A DNA stretch of 64,000 nucleotides from Pseudomonas cavernae (GTDB taxonomy: Bacteria > Pseudomonadota > Gammaproteobacteria > Pseudomonadales > Pseudomonadaceae): positions 868,001 to 932,000 of the forward strand of contig NZ_CP032419.1 of NCBI RefSeq assembly GCF_003595175.1. Direction: 5' to 3'. Below the pieces are notes generated by a model. The model saw only the letters and a program-made list of their open reading frames with translations, was not told where the DNA came from and made no database searches. Position numbers and translations under genes: made by a program. Positions 17,784 to 23,771 of the stretch are shown here, piece by piece (position 1 is the first letter of the stretch; every line of letters begins with the position of its first letter).

Positions 17784-17921
17784 ATGGTTCACAACACCTA
17801 TGCGCAGAACAACACAGCGCTACTTTTGATCGACCCATACAACAACTTTCTGGCGGAGGGCGGCAAGGTCTGGCCGTTTATAGGGTGGACAACGTTTACT
17901 GGTCCACCAGCTGGTAACTGA
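17784..17921 (+). pseudogene. 5' fragment of a cysteine hydrolase (isochorismatase family)
   Basis: ATG 17784 follows a good GAGGAAG site. The frame reads like the start of an isochorismatase-family hydrolase (TALLLIDPYNNFLAEGGKVWP, of which LLLIDPYN carries the catalytic Asp). Homology stops at about 17877, and the last 14 codons to TGA 17919 are unrelated sequence. The remaining ~150 residues, including the catalytic Lys and Cys, are missing. The break marks the right edge of the catabolic cluster. Confidence 0.75.
17884..17908. repeat. Inverted repeat at the recombination breakpoint
   Basis: GGTGGAC (17884-17890) and GTCCACC (17902-17908) flank an 11-base spacer just after the point where the cysteine hydrolase loses homology. 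It could be the end of a former insertion sequence or a cruciform at which the rearrangement occurred. No transposase is present. The rest of 17922-18077 shows nothing recognisable. Confidence 0.45.
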
Positions 17922-18077
17922 CCGCTTTTGGCCGAAAACAGTCGGTCGTGGCAGCCCGCTTCCGGCCATTAACGGCCCTTCGAATCGCCTCGCCATCAAG
18001 GGCGCTGGCCAGCAGTCCCTCGCTCGCCTTACCAGTGACTGAGGGGTTGGGTGACTCGATGTCGGCCGTGAGCGAAG

Positions 18078-18587
18078 TCAGCTCACGCTCTGTTGCGCAA
18101 CGGTATCGGCGGCGGGGTCCTTGGGGCGGTCCTTCGGCTTCGACTGATTACGTCGCGCTTGCCCACGTTGCCGCGAAGCCTGCTGCTTGGCATGCAGCGC
18201 CTGCGCGGCCGTCACCGTACCAACGGCCTGACCGCTTAGGTCCAGACGAGGTACGTTCTCCGTCATGCTTGCCCAGTAGCGACTGCCCTTGCACCAAGTA
18301 GCGATGCCCTGCTTGAGCTGTTCGCTGGTCAGTCCGAGCAGCTCCAGGTGTTGCTCGGCATCCTTGAGGATGCCTTCCTTGAGCGGAACCTTGGGAGCTG
18401 GGTTGACCGGGAAGGCCAATGGAAAGTGCTTCTGCAATCGCCAGATCGCTTCCATTGCAGGGTCCTGCTCACGAGGCTTGGCCTGCGGGGCGGAGTCCCG
18501 CTTGCGCTGCTTTGGGCGATCATTCTGCACTTGTTGTTTTTCAGCCCGCAGGCGGTCACGTAGCTCAGCTAGTTGCTCAAAACCCAT
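18078..18587 (-). CDS. ProQ/FinO-family RNA-binding protein
   Basis: The 169-residue protein has a central ProQ/FinO domain (about residues 45-125: AIWRLQKHFPLAFPV, LKEGILKDAEQHLELLGLT, and WCKGSRYWASM). It is flanked by a charged N-terminal helix and a C-terminal tail rich in Arg, Lys, Gln and Pro. Such proteins bind structured RNAs and act as sRNA or antisense-RNA chaperones. It is encoded opposite to the catabolic genes, at the edge of the region disturbed by the mobile element. A chromosomal regulator and a plasmid-type FinO-like factor are both possible; the sequence resembles the chromosomal Pseudomonas form. The start MGFEQLAEL has only a weak ribosome-binding site. Confidence 0.8.
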   Translation of the reverse strand: MGFEQLAELRDRLRAEKQQVQNDRPKQRKRDSAPQAKPREQDPAMEAIWRLQKHFPLAFPVNPAPKVPLKEGILKDAEQHLELLGLTSEQLKQGIATWCKGSRYWASMTENVPRLDLSGQAVGTVTAAQALHAKQQASRQRGQARRNQSKPKDRPKDPAADTVAQQSVS

Positions 18588-18969
18588 CGTTCAGTTCACA
18601 GCTTCATGGTTGATTCGTGGCGCAAGGTTATCCCATGCAGTCTTTTGGAACAGCCTAATCAGGCGGCGACACGATCAAATCAAGTGATCGCAGCATTCCA
18701 GTCGCTCGCCGACGAGCAATGGAACGGCAGGTATGCGGCAGTTCCGGACTGATTAAGGATAAAGGGCTGCTTATGGCCGGTTGATGCCGGTCAGATTTTA
18801 TTTGGGAAGCGCTGAACAAACATCCGATTCATACCTCGTCGACGTTTTCAGCCTGATTTCTACGACCTAGTGGGCGAGCACTGCTAATTTCGGACCGGTT
18901 TGAGTCCTAGTTTCGCAGGTTGGCGGAGCATCGCCTATGTTGCAGGTGGATTGAACCCCTGGCTTCGCA
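18588..18969. other. Intergenic region, no gene seen
   Basis: These 382 bases contain no frame with recognisable content. The promoter of the ProQ/FinO gene should lie at its left end. At 18948-18959 a 12-base stretch resembles the T arm of the tmRNA 3' end with one base missing, too short to call an att site. Confidence 0.3.
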
Positions 18970-19368
18970 CTAGCGACGATAATAGCGGTGATCGTCCGCG
19001 TAGCGCTGCCGCATGGCCCGATCTCGGTGGCGCTCCCAATCACGATGACGTTCAGCTTCTCGGCGGGCTTGCTCTCTACGCCACTTTTCTCTACGCCAGT
19101 CGTCTCGGCGCCAATCGTCTCTACGATCGTGCCAACGACCGTCATGCCAGTATCGGTCGTCATGGGCAAGCAACGGCCCTGACTGCTTGCCGGCCATACT
19201 GGCCAAGGTCGGCCAAGGGTTGCCGGCAGCCTGGACCGGAGCCTGAACTGCTGCGACTTCAGTTGCGAAAACAGGAGTTGAGGTCTTCATCTGTGTTGCT
19301 GATGCCGAGCCCACTGCCGCGAATGCCAACAGCCCGAAGAGCACCATCCGTGGGTCATGGAGTTTCAT
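18970..19368 (-). CDS. Arg-rich secreted protein of unknown function
   Basis: From ATG 19368 this 132-residue protein has a signal peptide (MVLFGLLAFAAVGSASA) followed by a linker and a C-terminal third made almost entirely of Arg, Asp, Trp, His and Glu (repeats such as WRRDDWRREKW and HRDWERHRDRAM). The open frame extends upstream to 19464, but the signal peptide supports the shorter start, and CAGAGG precedes it. It would be exported to the periplasm. The highly charged, tryptophan-spaced tail suggests binding to nucleic acid, polyphosphate or envelope polymers, but no family is recognised. Confidence 0.55.
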   Translation of the reverse strand: MKLHDPRMVLFGLLAFAAVGSASATQMKTSTPVFATEVAAVQAPVQAAGNPWPTLASMAGKQSGPLLAHDDRYWHDGRWHDRRDDWRRDDWRREKWRREQARREAERHRDWERHRDRAMRQRYADDHRYYRR

Positions 19369-19828
19369 GAGCGAAGACAACCTCTGATTGACATTTTGAC
19401 GTGTGGCTATCTGGCTGCGGGAAAACTGCAGGTTCGCGCTTACCGAGTGGATGTGCCTATCCACATAGACCGATAAATAGGGAAAAGTTCTAGGGACCCG
19501 CTGCTTAAATATCCAACGGCCTCAGTGTTCGGCCCCTTTGAGGTTTGCTATCTCGATGTCCGCTCTTGGCCGTTCTCTGCCGGTCGCCTCTTCGGCGTGT
19601 ATTGGTCAATTCGGATGTAAACGGTGGTCAGCATGAATGCAATAGCCGCCACGTTTGAATGTGATCGCTCAGCCAAGTGCGATGCAATTACGCAATTGAG
19701 TGCTGGCTTTGCAGAAAACGACTGTCCGTGTGGGATTAGAACTTGATTAAAGGTGATTAGTAAGGTGTCGGATTAGATGCTAAAGCCTGTGTGGTATAGG
19801 TTTCAGCTGGTGGGGTGAGACTCGCAGT
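19369..19828. other. Intergenic region before the iterons
   Basis: No gene is convincing here. GTGGAT and ATCCAC (19447-19464) form a small inverted repeat near the start of the secreted-protein gene. The sequence is AT-richer towards 19740-19790, in keeping with an origin-type region beside the iterons. Confidence 0.3.
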
Positions 19829-19829
19829 G

Positions 19830-19938
19830 ACGGTATTTGCTACCTGCAGAAACGGCATTGAAACCCCGTCATAACGGCATCGCTACCTGCTATGACGGCA
19901 ATGTTTACCCGCTATAACGGTATTGTTTTGGCGTTTCG
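19830..19938 (+). repeat. Five iteron-like direct repeats of about 22 bp
   Basis: ACGG(T/C)AT-type units begin at 19830, 19852, 19874, 19895 and 19917, with spacing 22, 22, 21 and 22 bases. Three share a GCTACCTGC or TTTACCCGC core, and read on the minus strand the consensus is roughly ATRCCGTYATAGCRGGTARC. One helical turn-and-a-bit multiple spacing and position beside a TrfA-like gene are what replication iterons look like. The last two and part of the third encode the C-terminus of that gene (stop at 19883-19885). Confidence 0.7.
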
Positions 19939-20839
19939 CGAGGTGGCGTTCCTGCGTGGGGCTTGGGCGCTTATCAACCCTGACTAACTCGCCCTTGATC
20001 TGAAACGCAAACTGTTGGCCGTGCTCGGCGCTGGCTAGGGCCAGCCTAACTAGAGCCCTGCGGAGTAGCTGTAGGAACTTGCTCTGGCTGACGGTTCTGC
20101 TGCCTGATAGTTTGCGCAGTGTTTCGACGCGCACCGGGTAGGGGGCTGCATGGGTCGAGTAGTACCCGTGCAGCCACTGCGCCAGCGGGCTCCCGCTCAG
20201 CGTGCATCTGACTCCCCAGTGAACCAGGGTGTACTGGTCGCCGGCGAACAGCCGGATGAGGCTGGGGTTGAAGCGCAGGACGAGCGGTTTGCTGCCGTCG
20301 AGGCATTCAGCATCAGTCAGGTTACCCTCGTACGCATACGAGGCTGTGCGAATCGATAACTCGCAGGTGTTGAGACGCAGCAGTCTGCGTTTCAGGCTGG
20401 CTCTGCTGGGGCCCGTGTCGGTGATGCCTAGGCACCTCAACAGAGCGTACATGCTCGTGTGGTACTCCTGATCCAGAGGGTGATTGCGCAGCAGGTGTAG
20501 CTGCGCAGCCCAGAGGTCGAGGTCGCTCTGATCGAGCTGCTCTCCGGTGTAGGTCAGGGCAATTCCAGCCTGCGAATTGATCGTCATCCCATCCAGCCTA
20601 ACTCGCTGGCCCCTACCGATCACTGCAAACACAGCCGAGCGTAGGATTGCGTTGGGTAATGCGCGATAAGGTTCCCGCCAGTTCTGTAGGCGAGGTGCTG
20701 GAACATCAGCGGGGCGAGATGCGGATGCCGTAGCGCTAGCCTTGGCCTCCAGTTCCCTGGCCTTGGTCAGAGCCCCCATTTCAGCCGTTGTCCCGCTTCT
20801 CGATCTGAGCCCGTATCCAGGCTTCAACCTCGGCGACAA
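19883..20839 (-). CDS. TrfA-like replication initiator protein
   Basis: The 318-residue protein matches the TrfA family of plasmid replication initiators: NWREPYRALPNAILRSAVF (about 52-70), FAVIGRG, and a winged-helix-like section with LTYTGEQLDQSDLDLWAQ-type residues, followed by a second winged-helix region. TrfA binds iterons and loads the helicase at oriV. The C-terminal dozen residues (NNTVIAGKHCRHS) are encoded by the iterons themselves. Its N-terminus overlaps the AlpA-like gene by 59 bases, suggesting translational coupling. Found in a chromosome beside an integrase, it points to an element with a replicative stage or plasmid ancestry. Confidence 0.8.
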   Translation of the reverse strand: MSPRLKPGYGLRSRSGTTAEMGALTKARELEAKASATASASRPADVPAPRLQNWREPYRALPNAILRSAVFAVIGRGQRVRLDGMTINSQAGIALTYTGEQLDQSDLDLWAAQLHLLRNHPLDQEYHTSMYALLRCLGITDTGPSRASLKRRLLRLNTCELSIRTASYAYEGNLTDAECLDGSKPLVLRFNPSLIRLFAGDQYTLVHWGVRCTLSGSPLAQWLHGYYSTHAAPYPVRVETLRKLSGSRTVSQSKFLQLLRRALVRLALASAEHGQQFAFQIKGELVRVDKRPSPTQERHLAKRQNNTVIAGKHCRHSR

Positions 20840-20996
20840 CGTAGAAATTCGACGCCTGCCTGTGGGGGCCGTCTTTGATGGGCTTGGGGAAGGTGGCGTC
20901 TTTTTTGCGCAGCTTGTCCAGGCCAGACCTCGACAGATCGAGGTGCTCGATTAGGCTGGATTGGCGGATCAGGGTTTTCTGTGTGTCCAGATGCAT
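20781..20996 (-). CDS. AlpA-like regulator/excisionase
   Basis: This 71-residue protein has the AlpA/MerR-like winged helix: a predicted helix-turn-helix from about 13 to 35 (SSLIEHLDLSRSGLDKLRKK), then FPKPIKDGPHRQASNFYVVAEVEAWIRAQI, the usual AlpA ending. These proteins activate integrase genes or act as recombination directionality factors of integrative elements. It overlaps the start of the TrfA-like gene downstream and lies some 90 bases after the unknown 242-residue gene. It likely couples excision control with replication. Confidence 0.8.
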   Translation of the reverse strand: MHLDTQKTLIRQSSLIEHLDLSRSGLDKLRKKDATFPKPIKDGPHRQASNFYVVAEVEAWIRAQIEKRDNG

Positions 20997-21084
20997 GTGG
21001 CGTCTCCGTGGTGATGACGCTCGCTACGTTATGCATCTCGATATGCCTGCACACTACTGTCAGAGCGCGTGGCAATAGCAGTTT

Positions 21085-21813
21085 CTAGCTATCGTATTTG
21101 CTGACGGACGGCGCTTTGTAGCTGCGCAGCCATCCCCGCTCGTGTTCGTCTAGGCCGTGGCACCTGAATGTGCAGCCTGGCAGCTCAACGGAGTAGGGCA
21201 GTGTCCAGAGCTCACTTGGGGGGCAGATCGGTTCTCTTGCATTCTTGCTGGTCAGCTTCGGCGCAAGTTTGCCTAGCTCGTTTCCCAAGCTCAGTTGCTG
21301 CAGGTACGAATCCGGACTGATGGGCGTGGCGAGGTTTGCGGTCGACTGGACATGGATTTGGAGAGCCGCCCAGAAATGGGCTACGGGCATGTAGGCTGAC
21401 CATGCTCGCCGGATAGATCTCTCTCCGGGGGCTATTCTGCCTCCTAACGAGTTTCGGGCCTCCTGGAAATACTGGGCCCCTAGGTGGATGGCTTTGTTGA
21501 CGCTTGCATCTTCGCCACTGGCACTCAGCTTGATAAGATTCAGTAGGATCTCGCCGGCAACCGATCCTCTTATGGCGAGGCTTTCCATGGCATCCGTTCC
21601 TGCAGGGGCAGGGCTTTCGAGCAGATCCTTGAGCACCTCCACGGGGATTGATTCAAGCCCATCCTCTCTCGCACAGAGGAGCGTGTACTCGGCCATTTTT
21701 CGTGCGAGATATCCATTTCTCAGTTTTTCGTCTGCGGGGTGCAGCATGTATGCCGTAACTTCGAACGGAAGAAAGGCTGCGTCATAAGGTGCATGGAATT
21801 TCATCACTGGCAT
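21085..21813 (-). CDS. Unknown protein of the mobile element
   Basis: I do not recognise this 242-residue soluble protein. It is mostly helical by appearance, with no signal peptide, no membrane span and no catalytic motif. A Cys/His-containing C-terminal segment (PGCTFRCHGLDEHERGW) might bind metal. It lies between the integrase and the AlpA-like gene, all on one strand, an order consistent with a conserved accessory gene of this element type. Confidence 0.6.
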   Translation of the reverse strand: MPVMKFHAPYDAAFLPFEVTAYMLHPADEKLRNGYLARKMAEYTLLCAREDGLESIPVEVLKDLLESPAPAGTDAMESLAIRGSVAGEILLNLIKLSASGEDASVNKAIHLGAQYFQEARNSLGGRIAPGERSIRRAWSAYMPVAHFWAALQIHVQSTANLATPISPDSYLQQLSLGNELGKLAPKLTSKNAREPICPPSELWTLPYSVELPGCTFRCHGLDEHERGWLRSYKAPSVSKYDS

Positions 21814-21870
21814 GCAGTATCGCTCACTCTCCGGGGCGGTGTGCTTCGATGAGTAGACTGGCGCTTGCGT

Positions 21871-23130
21871 TCACGCGCGCTTGATCTTCACCACGTTGCC
21901 AGCAGCCAGTCTGTGTAGATGATCGGCATACCACTGCATCATGATTTTGCGCTGCTCCAGGTAGGTGCTTTTGTCGTAGACGCCCCGAACGCCTTCTTTT
22001 ACATGCGAGAGCTGAGCCTCAACGTGCTGTGAGTCAAATCCGTTTTCATTGAGGATGGTGCTGGCGAGATGGCGGAAGCCATGGCCTGTCTGTCGGCCTT
22101 CGTAACCCAGGCGACGCAAGGCCATCAGAAAAACGGTATTGCTACGTGGTTTGGTCGTGTCGCTGCGACCGGGAAAAAGTAGTGAGTAGCTTCCGGTGAT
22201 ATTGTGCAGGTCACGTAGCAAGTCAACGGCTTGGCTGGGTAGCGGTATGAGGTGTTCGCGACGGCGCTTCATGCGCTCGGCGGGAATCAGCCACAACCCG
22301 GCATCGAGGTTGAACTCCTGCCAACGTGCTTCGCGTAGCTCCGAGGGGCGGCAGGCAAGCATCGTGAGTAGCTGCAGGCCAATTCGCACGTCTGCCGCGT
22401 GAGGGTAGGAGCGGATGGCCCTCAGCAGTGCGGGTAGCTCCTCAAGGGATACATGGGCGAAATTTTCGACAGGCTTGGTCAGAAGGAACTTATGCAGGCC
22501 TTCGAGCGGGTTGTGAGTGGCGCGGCCGGTAACCCTGGCGAGATCGTAGACCTCTCTGCACATGCCGCGAACGCGACTCGTCTGCTCGACGATGCCGGTC
22601 TCTTCCATGCCGCGCAGGAAATTCATCCATTCCATTGGCAGAATGCTGATGAACGGGCGCTTACCGAACGCAGGAAAAACGTGCTTTTCCAGCGCCCCGA
22701 TGGTTCGGATTGCAGTCCCTTCTGTCCAGGTCTTGCATTTGGCGCTGTACCACTCGCGCGCCAGACGCTCGAAGGTGTTGTTGGCTGCTTCTAGCTCGGC
22801 TGCTTTCTGGGCTTGTTTGGTTGCCAGAACGCTACCGCCTTTCGCGGTGTTGTCGCGCAGCTCGCGAACTTTGCGGCGGGCCTGTTCGCCGGTCAGTTGG
22901 TGGTCACCTGCACCGTAACCGCCAAGGCCTAGCCATGACCACTTGCCATCCGCCTTCTTGTAGCGCAACTGCCAAGACTTCGAGCCATCTGGCTTCACGC
23001 GAAAGTACAGGCCGTCACCGTCCAGCTCGCGGTATTCCTTTTGTTCAGGTTCTAGGCCGGAAAGCACGGTATCGGCCAGTGGACGCCGCTTGATCTGGCT
23101 GCGCTTCATCCTTGTATCCCTCCGGTTCAT
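21871..23130 (-). CDS. Tyrosine-type site-specific integrase
   Basis: The 419-residue integrase has an N-terminal arm-binding domain (residues about 15-100, GDGLYFRVKPDGSKSWQLRY), a SAM-like core-binding domain (115-215) and a catalytic domain. The catalytic residues are Arg261 (ACRPSELREARW), His350 and Arg353 (HGFRH), His376 and probably Tyr385. This is the P4/DUF4102 type that integrates at tRNA and tmRNA genes. Two starts exist, 23130 and 23112; the second encodes MKRSQIKRRP. It is read away from ssrA, whose 3' end is about 150 bases off, as expected for an element integrated there. Confidence 0.93.
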   Translation of the reverse strand: MNRRDTRMKRSQIKRRPLADTVLSGLEPEQKEYRELDGDGLYFRVKPDGSKSWQLRYKKADGKWSWLGLGGYGAGDHQLTGEQARRKVRELRDNTAKGGSVLATKQAQKAAELEAANNTFERLAREWYSAKCKTWTEGTAIRTIGALEKHVFPAFGKRPFISILPMEWMNFLRGMEETGIVEQTSRVRGMCREVYDLARVTGRATHNPLEGLHKFLLTKPVENFAHVSLEELPALLRAIRSYPHAADVRIGLQLLTMLACRPSELREARWQEFNLDAGLWLIPAERMKRRREHLIPLPSQAVDLLRDLHNITGSYSLLFPGRSDTTKPRSNTVFLMALRRLGYEGRQTGHGFRHLASTILNENGFDSQHVEAQLSHVKEGVRGVYDKSTYLEQRKIMMQWYADHLHRLAAGNVVKIKRA

Positions 23131-23141
23131 TTTTTATCAAA

Positions 23142-23165
23142 GGATACACGGCGGGATACACGGCG
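23142..23165. repeat. Tandem 12-bp direct repeat upstream of the integrase
   Basis: GGATACACGGCG occurs twice head to tail (23142-23153 and 23154-23165). A related inverted half, TGTATCC, lies at about 23114-23120 at the integrase start. Repeats in this position are typical arm-type binding sites for integrase or operators for the AlpA-like protein. Confidence 0.55.
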
Positions 23166-23205
23166 GGCAATTATGTAGGGAAGCGTATGGGGGCATTCAG
23201 AAACA

Positions 23206-23233
23206 AGAAAGCCCGCACGGGGCGGGCTTTTCA
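23206..23233 (-). terminator. Rho-independent terminator downstream of ssrA
   Basis: AAGCCCGC (23209-23216) and GCGGGCTT (23222-23229) form an eight-base stem. On the minus strand the stem is followed by TTCTTGTTT. It lies between the tmRNA 3' end and the integrase start, so it should end the tmRNA transcript. Confidence 0.75.
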
Positions 23234-23275
23234 GGGGTGTTTCCGTTCATGTTGGAACATGTGGAAACTTGCATT

Positions 23276-23633
23276 TGGTGGAGCCGGGGGGATTTGAACC
23301 CCCGTCCGCCAGTTCTCCGCTGTTGGTTCTACATGCGTAGCCATCTCTATTGAGTTAACTCATCGCGACCCGAGTGGCAGGGTGCTTTGAGCGAGCTGCA
23401 TAAGTTTTAGCCGTTACACCTGCAGCGAGCTTGGCGGCGATCCTGTTCTATCTGACTGACCAAATCTTCGGGTTTACAGGCATCCCCTAGGGTCAGCTAG
23501 CGGCCCTTAGGCGGCTAGAGCGTAGTTGTCGTCGTTGGCAACTATAAGTTTGCAACAGTGGATTTACGAGTTCTGTTACCAACTCGGCATGCCCCTCGAG
23601 TTTTGTTACCGGCGTCGAATCCTAATCGGCCCC
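23276..23633 (-). ncRNA. ssrA: Transfer-messenger RNA (tmRNA)
   Basis: This one-piece tmRNA is about 358 bases. The 5' GGGGCCGAUUAGGAUUCGAC and 3' GGUUCAAAUCCCCCCGGCUC-CACCA ends form the tRNA-like half, with encoded CCA. Inside, GCC AAC GAC GAC AAC TAC GCT CTA GCC GCC TAA encodes the Pseudomonas tag ANDDNYALAA. It tags stalled nascent chains for proteolysis together with SmpB, whose gene lies 11 kb away. The 3' end adjoins the integrase gene and is the likely attachment site of the mobile element. Confidence 0.97.
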
Positions 23634-23637
23634 AAAA

Positions 23638-23655
23638 CACTGTGGTTACACAGTG
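23638..23655. promoter_or_regulatory. Inverted repeat just upstream of ssrA
   Basis: CACTGTG (23638-23644) and CACAGTG (23649-23655) flank GTTA, four bases before the tmRNA 5' end. It overlaps the expected core-promoter area, so it could be an operator. The -10/-35 boxes cannot be assigned confidently. Confidence 0.4.
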
Positions 23656-23771
23656 GGATATGCAGTGTACGGCAAAGGTGCTGGCGCGTCGACCAGCATG
23701 GACGGCGGGCGGGCAGCGGTTATCATGCGGCTTTCGTCTGCTAACGCCGACATTCTGGAAGAGTCGTCGCC

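Noticed and set aside
18948..18959. Possible att duplicate: GGATTGAACCCC resembles the T arm of tmRNA (GGATTTGAACCCC on the plus strand).
   Set aside because: The match is about 12 bases with one base missing, and the flanks do not match ssrA. T-arm-like words are common.
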